Positions 33,488 to 42,307 of a DNA stretch of 64,000 bases are shown in pieces. The translations under genes were made by a program, and so were the position numbers. Source of the stretch: Rebecca billardiae RCC1528. Lineage: Eukaryota; Haptophyta. Below the pieces are notes generated by a model. That model worked only from the letters and a program-made list of their open reading frames with translations. It did no database searches and had not been told where the DNA came from. Position 1 is the stretch's first letter; every line of letters starts with the position of its first letter. The stretch lies in contig OZ251232.1 in assembly GCA_965240325.2 (NCBI GenBank), positions 682,001 through 746,000 of the forward strand, read 5' to 3'.

Positions 33488-36400
33488 CCGACACCGATGC
33501 CGGCCGCACCGGAGGCGGGCAGCGCGGCGGCGGCCTCGCACCGCGCGCGCGTGAGCGAGCCGCGCGGCGTCGCCGCCGAGCGCGCAAACGCCGCCCAGTC
33601 CGCCACGGGGAAGACCCCGACGACAGCGTCCGCGAGCGCGGCGGCGGCGCCGCCGGGCGGCGGCGCGGCAGGCGCGGCGCCTGCCGACCCGCGGGCGCGC
33701 GGCGGCGCCTGCGCGCGCGCGAGCCCGCCGAGCGCGCCGAGCGCGCTGTGCGGCTGCATGAAGGCCATGCCCTGCGCGCGCCAGTAGGCCTCAAAGCGCG
33801 CGCCGAGCGAGTGCGCCATCCCCGCCTCCGCCCACAGCCCCCAGTTGACCGTCAGCGCGGGCAACCCGCGCGCGCGCCGCCACGCGCCCAGCCCGTCCTG
33901 GAAGCCGTTGGCCGCGGCGTAGTGCGTGAGCTGCGCGTACCCCAGCTGCGCGTACACGGAGGAAAACTGCACAAAGTGCTGCAGCGGCGCGCCCACGCGC
34001 GCGCACGCCGCGTGCAGCGCGAGCGAGCCGCGCACCTTGGGCCTGAGCACGCGCAGCACGTCGGACCAGCGCTGCGCGCCCAGCGTGCCGTCGCCGAGGA
34101 CGCCCGCCAGGTGCAGCACCGCGCGGATGGGCGGCCCGGCGGCGTGCGCGGCCGAGAGCGCGGCGCAGAGGGCCGCCTCGTCCGCCACGTCCACGCGCGC
34201 CACGCGCACGACCACGCCGCGCGCGCGCGCACGCGCCACCGCCGCCGCCGCGCCTTCCGGCTGCTGCGGCGGCTGCGGCGGCTGCGGCTGCTGCTGTGGC
34301 TGCTGCGGCGGCTGCGGCTGCTGCGGCGGCTGCGGCGGCTGCTGCGGCTCCTCCGCCTCGGGCAGCCCACGGCGCGCGAGGAGGAGGAGGTGGCGCGCGC
34401 CGCACGCGTCGACCAGCCACGCAATCAGCCGAGCGCCGATCCCGCCGGTGGCGCCCGAGACGACCACCGTGCCCTCGGCCGCGCCGAACAGCGGCGCGCG
34501 CTCGGCCGACGCGGCCCGCACGGCCGCGCGCTCGGCCGCGCTCAGCGCGACCAGCCGCGGCGCGCGCCACGCGCCGCGCCGCACGGCCAACTCATCCTCC
34601 GCGGAGGCGGCGTCGGCTGAGGGGCGCGCCCCGCCGCTGCCGCCGGCGGTGGCCTCGTCGGCAGCGGCGGCGGCTGCCGCGCCGCCCGCGCCGCGCGCGG
34701 GCGCCGTGGCCGCGCCGCCCACCATGCCGCCGAGCAGCCGCGCCGCCCACGCCGCGCACAGCTCCGCGTCCGCGCCCGGGCAGAGGTCGAGAGAGCGCAC
34801 GCCGCCGCACGCGCCCGCGCCGCGCGGGCGCTCGCGGCGCAGCGCGCGCGCCGCGGCCCACAGCGCCGCGCCGGGCGGCGAGGGCGCGTGCACGTCGCCG
34901 CCCAGCGCGTGCGCGCCGCGCGTGAGCAGCAGCAGCGGCGCCGCACACGAGGTGCGCTCGAGCGCGCGCGCCAGCGGCAGCAGTGCGCGCAGCCACGCGT
35001 GTGCGCGCGCCTCCATCGCACGCGCCGCGCTCGCCTCCGCCTCCGCCGCCGCCTCCGCCTCCGCCTCCGCCTCGGCGGCGCCCGCCGACGCGAGGGCAGC
35101 TGGCGCGTGGGCCTGCGGCGGCGGCGCCTTGCCACCACCGCCGCCGCCGCCATCGCTGCCGTCGCGCAGCGCGTCGAGTGCTGGCAGGGCGAAGACAAGC
35201 CCGCACACGGCGCCGCCGCCGCCCGCGCCGAGCGCGCTCGCGAGCGCCTCCGCCATCGCCGCGTCCGGCGCGTCGTCCTCGTCGTCGGCGGCTGCGCCAG
35301 CACCGCCCGCGCTCGCGCCCGCGGCCGGTGCGGCCGCGAGCGCGGCGGCCGCGCCGCCGGCAGCGGCCGGCGGCGCGCGCGCGCACGGCACGCACCGCAC
35401 GCGCACGCGCGCCGGGCTGAGCGCAGCCCCGAGCGCTCGCACAAAGGCAGCCTCTGGCCCGGGTTCGGCCGCGCCGGGCTCGGCCGCGCCCAGCAGCAGC
35501 ACCGTGCGCCAGCCCGCCCCGACGCCGTCGTCGTCGTCGCCGCCGCCGCCGCCCGCGGCGTCCGCGCCGGCGTGCGCGCGCGCGCCCCGCGCGCCGTCGT
35601 CGCGCGCGCCATCGTGCTCGGCCGCGCCCGGCGGCGGCGGCAGCGGCGGCGGCGGCGGCACTGGCTCCCAGGAGACGCGCTGCAGGGCCGAGTCGGCGAA
35701 CGCCTCGGGCACGGCGTACGCCGACGGCGGCGCGGGCTCGGCCGCGCCGCCGCGCTCGGATCCCGCCGCGGCACGGCCGCCGCCGCCGCCGCCGCCGGCG
35801 GTCGGCGTCAGCGTCTGCGCCGAGTGCAGCGGCTGCTGCTGCGCGCCGCCGCCGCCGCCGCCGCTGTGCTGCTGCTGCCGCGCGTGCGCCTCGCGCAGCG
35901 CCGCCTTGCGCACCTTGCCCGAGCCGGTGAGCGGCAGCGCGGGCACGAACTCGACGATGGCGGGCAGCTTGTACCGCGCGAGCCGCTCCGCACAGAACTG
36001 CGTGAGCCCCGCGCGGCTCGGCGGCGCGGCCGGGTCGGTCGGCACGAGCACCGCCTTGACCAGCTCGCCCAGCGTGCCGTGAGGGTCTGGCACGCCGATC
36101 ACCGCCGCCTCGGCCACGCCGGCGTGCGCCGCGAGCACGCGCTCCACCTCGGCCGCGTACACGTTCTCGCCGCCGAAGAGGATCATGTCCTTCTTCCGGT
36201 CGACGATGCGCAGCGAGCCGTCCGGGCGCACGGCGCCGAGGTCGCCTGTGGCGAACCAGCCGTCCCTGAAGGCCTCGGCGGTGGCGAGCGGGTTGGCTCG
36301 GTACCCGTCACAGAGCGAGGGCGAGCGCAGCCAGACCTCGCCGGGCTGCTCGCCGTCCGCGGCGACCTCGCGGCCGTCGTCGCCGAGCACGCGCACGCAC

Positions 36401-39400
36401 ACGCCGGGGAAAGGCCGCCCCACGCTCGCCGCGAACTCGAGCCGCCCCGCGCCGTCCCGCGCGCGCACGTCCGGCGCGCGCGGCATGGAAGTGCAGATCT
36501 TGCCGCAGCACTCGGTCATGCCGTAGGAGACGAAGAAGTGGCCGTCGGTCGGGCAGGGGGCGTGCTGCCCGGCGGGGGAGCGCGCGGCGCGTGCGGCGCG
36601 GCCGCGGCCGACGACGCCCGTCAGCGCCGCGCGCACGTGCGCGGGCGCGAGCCCCGAGCCGCCGCACGAGAGCAGCCGCAGCGAGGCGAACGAGGCGGCG
36701 GCCGCCTCGGGCCGTGCGAGCAGCATTGCAAGCATCGTGGAGGCGAGGTTGGTCACGCTGACGCCGTGCGCGTCGATGGCGGCCGCGGCGCGGCCCGCGT
36801 CCCAGCGCGCCTGCACGACGTGCACGCCGCACACCGCCGTCGCCGCGTACACCCCGAACGCGTCAACCAGGTGGAAGATCGGCGCGAAGTGCCCCCACAC
36901 GTCCGAGGCGCCGAAGCCAAACTCCGCGAGCGCCGCGTGCGCGTGGGCGAGCACGGCCGCGCCCGAGAGGCACACGCCCTTCGGGAAGCCCGTGGTGCCC
37001 GAGGTGTAGTAGAGCGCGCACGGGCGCGCGCGCGCGTCGCGCGGCGCCGCGCGCCAGCGCAGCGCCGCCGCGCCGCCGCGCGCGCCCTCCTCCAGCGCGC
37101 CCTCGAGCTCGAGCGCGCGGAACGGGCGGCGCGCGGCCGCGTCGGCCGCCGCCTCGGCCGCGGCCGACTCGCGCGCGCCGCCGTGGCTCGCGATCCACAC
37201 GACGACGCGCGGGCCGCGCCAGGGCGGCGGCCGCGCGGCCGCGCCCGCGCGCGCCGCCGCCTCCGCCAGCCCCGCCGCCTCCGCCGCGCCGCCGCCCTCC
37301 GCCGCGAGCACGTCCAGCGCAGCGCGCAGCAGCGGCGCGTGCTCTGTGTGCGCGAGCAGCAGTGCGGGCGCGCTGTCTGCGAGGATGAACGCCAGCTCGG
37401 CGGGGGCGAGGCGCGGGTTGAGGTTGAGCAAGGTGCAGCGCGCGAGCGAGGCGGCAAAGTGCGCCTCGAGCACCTCGAGGGAGTTGGCGCAGAGCACGCC
37501 CACGCGCGGCGGCTCGTCGGCGGCGGCGGCGGCGGCGGGGGCAGTGTCGGCGGCGGCGGCGGCATCGGCGCAGGGTGGCTCGGAGGCCGGGGCGGGCTCG
37601 GTGGGGGCAGGGAGCGGGGCGCACGGCGCGTCGGCGCGCGGCGCCAGTGGCGGCGGCGCGGAGCACAGCGCGCGCATCCCAAAGTCGACGCCTTCCGACG
37701 CGGCCGCACCCGCGGCCGCGGCCGCGCCCGCCCCACCCGCGCCCGCGCCACCCGCGCCCGCGCCGTGCGCGTGCGCGTGCGCGTGCGCGTGCGCGTGCGC
37801 GTGCGCGTGCGCGTGCGCGTGCGCGTGCGCGTGCGTGGCCAGGAATCCGCCGAGGCACGCGGCGCGCGCCCACAGCTGCGCGTAGCTGGCCTCGCGGCCG
37901 TCGTCGCACACCACGCCGAGCGCGTCGGGCGCGCGCGCCGCCGCGCGCCGCAGCAGCGCCCACGCCTCCGCCTCGAGCGTGTGCGCGCGCCGCGCCGAGC
38001 GCAGCGGCCGCAGCAGTGCGCACGGCGGCGGCGCGCTCGGCGCGGCGCGGCGCGGCGGGGCGTGCGGCGGCGGCGGCGGCGGCGGCGGCGGGCAGTGGAT
38101 GAGGAGAGCGGTGACGCGCGCGCGCTCGCCGTCGGCCGCGCCCCCCACCGCGCCCTCCACCGCGTCGCTCAACGCCGCCTCCGCCTCCGCAGCCGTCGCG
38201 CACAGCCGCAGCGCCACGCACCGCGCGAGCGCGCCGCGCCGCAGCCTGGCCGCGAGGGCGCGCACGCGTGTGGGCTGACTGATCAGCAGCAGCAGCACGA
38301 CGTGCGGCGGCGGCGGCGGGGCGTCGTCGTGCGTGCGGGGGCGCGACACGTCGGCCGCGCGGGCGGCAGGCGTCGCCAACTCGCCGCCGCCTTTCCCCCC
38401 ACCTGCACCGCCGCCTTCGCCGCCGCCGCCGCCTGCGCCGAGCCCGCCGCCGCCTGCGCCGAGCCCGCCGCCGCCTGCGCCGAGCCCGCCGCCGCCTGCG
38501 CCGAGCCCGCCGCCGCCTGCGCCGAGCCCGCCGCCGCCTGCGCCGAGCCCGCCGCCGGCCAGCAGAGCGAGCAGCTCCGCGCCGCCCGCCGCGAGCTCCG
38601 GCTCGGAGAGCAGCGCAAAGGCGGGCGCGCCGCGCCGCGAGAGCGCCGCGCCGAGGGCGAGCGCCAGCGGCTGCGTCGGCGCAGCCGAGCGCGGCGCGCG
38701 CTCGCAGCCGAGCACGCACACGCCCGCGCGCACGCGCGCCGCGGCCGCGACCGCGCGCGCCGCGCGGCTCTCGCCGACGACGAGGGCGCTGCTCGGCGCG
38801 CACGCGCGCTGCAGCGCCGCCGCCAGCTGCGCCGGGCGCACGCCGCGCGCCGCGCCGCCGGCGTCCGCGCCGGCGTCCGCCACCGCCGCCGAGCTCGGCT
38901 CCGCGCCGCCGCCGCCGCCGCCATCGCCGCCGCCCAGCTGCAGCGCGCGCCGCCACGCGCGCTGCCGCTCCGCGCCCGCGTCGGCCGCGCCCGCGGTGGC
39001 GCGCACCGCGCTAAGCAGCGCGCGGACAAAGGCGCCCTCGTCGGCGCAGACGGGCGTGCCGCCGAGGTTGGCGCACGGCACGCGCGAGTCCGCGTGCACG
39101 TGCACCAGCGCGTGCGGCGCGATCGCCGTGGGCAGCGCCGCGCGCGCGCCCACCGCGCGCCCGGCCGCGCACCCGATCACCAGAACCGCATCGCACGCGC
39201 CGCGCGCGCGGCAGAGCGTTGCGCGCTCGGCGCGCGGCGCCGAGCCGTCGGCGAGGTCGAGGGACGAGGCGGCGCTGAGCACGGGCAGCGGCGCGGGCGG
39301 CGCGCCCTCCGCGCCGCGCACGCCCTCGGCCGCGCACGCCCCGCCCGCCCCGCGCGCGCCACCGCCGACACCGCCCGGCGCGTCCTCGTCCAGCGCGCCG

Positions 39401-42018
39401 CGGCCGTCCGGCGCCGCAAGGAGCACGGCGCCGAGGGAGGCGCTGAGCGCGGCGAGCTCGTGCGCACACGCGCCGAGCGCGCCGCGGCCGAGGAGGAGGA
39501 GCGGCAGCCGCGAGTCGCACAGCGCCGCGCGCGCGCGCTCCACGTCGTCGGCGCGCGGCTGCGTGCGCGTGAGCGCGCGAGCGTCGCACACCGTGCGCGC
39601 CGTGCGCGCCGTGCGCGCCGCCAAGCGGCGCGCGCCGTCGGCCGCGGCCGGCGCGCCCGCGGACGCGGACGCGCTCGCGGCCGCCGCCGACGTGGCGCTC
39701 GACGCGGCGGCGGCGAGGGCCGCCGCGGGCGCGACGAGCAGCGCGGGCCTGCGCGCGCGCGCGGCCGCGCGCGCCGCCTCCTCCAGCCCCCGCGCGCACG
39801 CCTGCCCACCGCAGCACTCGTCGAGCTCGGCCGTGTACGCGCACACCGCCGCAAGCGCACTCAGGCGCTCGTCGCGCGCGCGGCGCGTGAGCGCGGCGGC
39901 CGCGGCCGCGGCGTGGGCGGTGGCGGCGGTGGCGGGTGCGGGCGAGGGTGCGGGCGAGGGTGCGGCGTCGGAGGGGGCGGGGGCGTGCGCGCCCGCCGCG
40001 CTCGGCGCCTCGCCGTGCGCGAGCACGAGCAGCAGAGGCACGCCCGCCGCGGCGGCATGCGCGAGCGCGCGCGCCGCCTCCGCCCACGCCGCTGAGCCGG
40101 CGCCGCCGAGCGCGCCCAGCTCTGCAGCGCAGGGCAGCACGGCGCACGCCGCGCGGCCCCACGGGGCGGCGGCCGCGGCGCCGACGGCGACGCGCGCGGC
40201 GCAGCCCGCGGGCGCGTGCACGCGCACCAGCGCCGCGGGCAGCCGCGCCGCCGGCGCGAGCGCGCCCAGCGGCGGCGGCGGCGGCGTCGACGCACCATCG
40301 GCCGCGCCGGCCGCGCGCGCGCCGGCCGGCAGCCACAGCGCGGCGCTCAGCGGCGCGGCGCGCAGCCCGGCGTGCAGTGCGCTCTCCGCCGCGCCCGGCG
40401 GCGGCTCGGGGCCCGCCGCCGAGGCAGCGGCGGCGGCGTCGCGGCCGCCGCCCTCCCGACAGCGCAGCAGCACGCACACGCCCGGCCGCCGCTGCCCCGC
40501 GCCGCCATTCGGCCGCGACGGCGCAAGCGCCGCGCGCGCGCCGTCCGCGCTCGCAAGCTCGAGGCCGGCGGCTGGGCACGCGGCCTCGAGCGCCGCCGCC
40601 GTCGCATCGCCGTCCGCGCCGGGCGGCAGCACGGCGCAGAGCAGCACGGGCGCACGCGCCGCCGCGAGCGCGCCATGCACATCCGGCCCGAGCTCGCACA
40701 GCCGCGCCGCGTCGCACACGGCGACAACGGGCGGCGGCGCGGCGCAGTGCGGCGGCGGCGCGGCGCAGTGCGGCGGCGGCGCGGCGCAGTGCGGCGGCGG
40801 CGCGGCGCAGTGCGGCGGCGGCGCGCGCGCGGCGCCGCCGTCCGCGCGAGCAGCCGAGCCGAGCGCGTGCGCGAGCGCGCGCGCGCACGCCGAGGGCGCC
40901 CGCGCCGGGCACAGCACGGCGGGCGCGCTCGCGGCGCGGCGGCCGGCGGCAGCGCCCGCTTCGCCCGGCTCGAGCGCGCCGTGCTCACCCGCCGCACCCT
41001 CGGGCTCGGCCGCCGCCGCCGCCAGCACCGCTTCGACCGCCGCATCGACAAACACGCGCGCGCCCTCGCCGCACGCGCGGCCGAGCGCGAGCCGCAGCGC
41101 GCGCGCCGAGGCGTCGTCGAGCGCGACGGGCGTGGGCTCGGCGTCCTCGCCAGCACGCCGCGCCGCCGCGCCCGCCGCGCCGCCCGGCGTCGGCGCCGCC
41201 AGCCCCGGCGCCGCCGGCGCCGCGCGCTCAGCAATCAGCACGTCCACAGCTCGGCGCGTGGCCGCCGCCAGCTCGGCCGGCAGCGCGGGCGTGTGCACGC
41301 GCGCCGCCGCGTGCGGCGCGGGGCTGCGATGGGGCGGGAGCGGCCCCACGCCTCCCTCCGGCACGCGCACGTACCCCGCCAGCACGTCCGACGGCACCTC
41401 GACCGCCACCGGCCCCGCCGGGTGCGCGCGCGCCAGCCGCGCCGCTCGCAGCAGCTCAGACGGGAGCGCGTCCGCGCGCGGCGGCGCGAGCCACTCCTTG
41501 AGCGTGGGCGCGAGCAGCGCGTGCGCCTCGAACTCGCCGGGCTGGTGGTACGGCGCGTCGGCCGTCGGGTCCGCCCAGCAGCCCTCGACGCCGTCGCGCT
41601 CGCCGTCGGGCGCCGCCGCCGATGCCGGCGCAGGCTGCTCCACCGGCGCGCCGGCATGGCCGAGCACGTCGATGCCCTCGACGAGGAGGAGGAGCGGCAC
41701 GTGCGCGTCGAACGCGCGCACGAGCGCGGGCGCCAGCTCGCCGAGCGCCGCGCCCGCGCGCACGCACGCGCACACGAGCCCTCGGTCGTCCGCAGGCCGC
41801 GCCGCGGCTGCCGCGCCGGCGAGCTCGCCAACACCGAGCTCGGTCGCGAGCGGGACGCACGTGGGCAGCGCGGCCTGCAGCGCGGCCCATGTGCGCGGGG
41901 AGTGGCGCGCAGGCACGCCGACGACGAGGTCCACCCCCGCCGCGCGCAGCGTCGCGGCGACGACCGCGTCGGCGCGGTGCTCCGCGCCCGGGCGCAAGGC
42001 GCTCACGGAGGGAGCCAT
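17484..42018 (-). CDS. Giant hybrid PKS/NRPS megasynthase (about 7990 residues, 4 exons)
   Basis: A multidomain enzyme that builds a polyketide/peptide-type product on tethered carrier domains. Exons 42018-19084, 18813-18460, 18304-18217 and 18079-17484 join in frame to 7991 codons. Order (residues approximate): ThDP-enzyme-like region (10-1260), acyl-AMP ligase (1345-2038), KR (2110-2750), ACP (2864-2938), ACP (2984-3057), KS (3084-3540), KR (3680-4303), ACP (4337-4405), KS (4450-4894) interrupted by AT (4898-5283) with the KS end motif at 5320-5340, ACP (5483-5603), condensation (5825-6313), degenerate adenylation (6343-6947), ACP (6977-7103), membrane/beta-helix terminal domain (7140-7990). 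I start at MAPSVSALRP, since further upstream the frame runs through antisense of the GT61 gene. There is no DH, ER or thioesterase. Ala/Gly/Pro linkers contain many simple repeats. The unbroken 22.9-kb first exon with intact catalytic motifs argues for a functional gene. Confidence 0.92.
18814..19083 (-). repeat. Megasynthase intron 1 carrying two 11-bp tandem arrays
   Basis: This 270-bp intron (donor GTGCGC after LDSGLK, acceptor CAG before SHFETLERL) contains five to six copies of ATCTCGGCGCC at about 18989-19047 and a second array of GAGATGCGCGC-like units at about 18826-18860. Its length is a multiple of three and it has no stop, so it reads through in frame. I call it an intron because of its repetitive antisense-like residues and good splice sites. 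Confidence 0.65.
20710..22990 (-). other. Megasynthase: eroded adenylation domain followed by ACP5
   Basis: Remnants of an A domain are recognisable: LSYAQLDARANALAAAVRAA (A1/A2 region), GVLRAGCVVQL, LPGVCVYVLDGFGRPVPSG, and RTGWVGQLMPDGSLHLL where RTGD is expected. The TSGTTG P-loop is absent (WHCVTHAALGNAARN stands near its place) and no PxxxxGK lysine motif is found, so activity is unlikely. The ACP after it has the modified site GADSFRRMQLLGTL. Confidence 0.75.
23080..25570 (-). other. Megasynthase: ACP4 and NRPS condensation domain
   Basis: The ACP carries LGIDSLGVVSLVRAL at about residue 5557. The condensation domain runs from MPPSVQQYYLLQTV to about 23080 and has the HHxxxDG motif as HHLIDDG (residues 5987-5993), with an intact second His and Asp. 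Later C-domain motifs include LNTTLLAAFLGLVSRY, VGFVTNLLCVDG and RVIYFNVEQW. It should be able to form an ester or amide bond. Confidence 0.88.
26000..28670 (-). other. Megasynthase: KS2 with His-to-Asn changes, split by an AT
   Basis: KS2 keeps the nucleophile Cys4630 (DTACSSTAVALD), but both catalytic histidines are Asn: EANATGT (Asn4775) and KGAVGNLEAAAG (Asn4814). Before its end motif, a complete malonyl-type AT is placed (WLFPGQGTQHVGMG, GHSLGEYVAAV with Ser5037, and HAFHSPLMAP). The KS end motif LSSFGLGGTNVHLVL then appears after the AT, at 26050-26005. The post-KS linker motif RRQRFPWPAVG follows further downstream. Confidence 0.88.
29110..30980 (-). other. Megasynthase: ketoreductase 2
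   Basis: The NADPH loop is WVVSGGTGGLGLRIA and the catalytic region is VSSVSSTLGAPGQANYSAAN, with Ser, Tyr and Asn present. A structural half precedes it. It should reduce the 3-keto group formed by KS1. The following ACP (29010-28805) has GGLDSLALIEL. Confidence 0.88.
31400..32770 (-). other. Megasynthase: ketosynthase 1 (intact)
   Basis: A full KS with Cys3254 in DTACSSSLVAA, His3391 in EAHGSGTRLGD and His3450 in KTAIGHLEGAAG, and the end motif GGVSSFGFGGTNAHVIL. The Cys-His-His triad predicts a decarboxylative, elongating KS. No AT follows it directly. Confidence 0.93.
32850..33428 (-). repeat. Megasynthase: tandem, near-identical ACP domains
   Basis: Two carrier domains of about 75 residues (33428-33205 and 33068-32850) share almost every base across about 265 bp. 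Both carry the phosphopantetheine site GVDSFGSIEFGRQL. The linkers between differ, so the duplicated unit is the domain itself, which points to recent duplication or gene conversion. Confidence 0.9.
33770..35690 (-). other. Megasynthase: ketoreductase 1
   Basis: A structural half followed by a catalytic Rossmann half. The NADPH loop is VVVSGATGGIGARL; the active-site region has FSSVYAQLG and THYAAANGF (Ser-Tyr-Asn), then LTVNWGLWAEAGMA. A Gln/Pro-rich insert at about 34255-34360 interrupts the Rossmann fold after LLLLARRGLPEAEE. Its place directly after the acyl ligase recalls A-KR loading modules that reduce 2-keto acids. Confidence 0.85.
35905..37985 (-). other. Megasynthase: acyl-AMP ligase (loading) domain
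   Basis: A complete ANL-superfamily domain: YYTSGTTGFPKGVCLSG (P-loop, residues about 1669-1685), SYGMTECCGKICTSM (A5), GEVWLRSPSLCDGY, GWFATGDLG (A7), VDRKKDMILFGGENVYAAEV (A8) and LTGSGKVRK with the catalytic lysine (A10). The style is that of acyl-CoA synthetase/acyl-ACP ligase rather than of an amino-acid A domain, so it should activate a carboxylic acid starter for the downstream ACPs. A His-Ala run of about 12 repeats is inserted near its N-terminus (37764-37837). Confidence 0.88.
38240..41991 (-). other. Megasynthase: degenerate ThDP-dependent (acetolactate-synthase-like) region
   Basis: The first about 200 residues follow the N-terminal Pyr domain of acetolactate synthases: GVDLVVGVPA near the start, a Glu in ATELGVGELAG at the place of the catalytic HEQ glutamate, FDAHVPLLLLVEG, and GPVAVEVPSDVLAGYV closing the domain. 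A central-domain-like segment follows at about 835-1002 (LPLLLLGRGALGACAHEL; ACDAVLVIGCAAGRAVGARA; VHVHADSR). The PP-domain-like parts at about 310-480 and 1070-1260 lack the GDG...N metal-ThDP signature: the second reads LLSEPELAAGG where GDG is expected. Function as an active carboligase is therefore doubtful. Confidence 0.55.
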
Positions 42019-42307
42019 TGCTGCGGACCGGCTCGGGCTGGCGCCCAAATAGAATGCCCAGGGTAAAATGATCGCGAGCTCATCATCAAAAAGGCGCGCG
42101 ACGCCGCTGCGGGGACCAACGCTTTGTCGCTTTCTGGAAGACCGGCGCAGGCCAGCTGCGCAGGCTGCCTGGTTCCTGTGCCTGAGCAGCGTCGTCACCA
42201 GCGTGGAGGCACCGGCGCGGCGCCAAGCACCTCCCTTGGCCAAGCTGAAAGCGCACCAACCCTGCCAGAGAAAGTTCAAAGTGGCTCTGTGCATCGGCAG
42301 ATCCAGC
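42019..42307. promoter_or_regulatory. Candidate shared promoter of the megasynthase and GT61
   Basis: A 289-bp divergent spacer. The part nearest the megasynthase (about 42045-42100) has lower GC, with TGATCGCGAGCTCATCATCA and nearby A-runs. In-frame ATGs upstream of 42308 (for example 42068) would lengthen GT61 into this spacer; I judged them less likely. Confidence 0.35.

Noticed and set aside
17484-42018. Bacterial contamination as the source of the megasynthase
   Set aside because: It has in-frame spliceosomal-type introns with the same GTGCG donors as neighbouring eukaryotic genes and lies between them on one contig.
19750-42066. Very long plus-strand open frames opposite the megasynthase (for example 19750-29313, 34888-40095, 38333-42052)
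   Set aside because: Their products are almost only Arg, Ala, Gly, Pro and His, the signature of antisense reading in GC-rich coding DNA; all conserved motifs lie on the minus strand.
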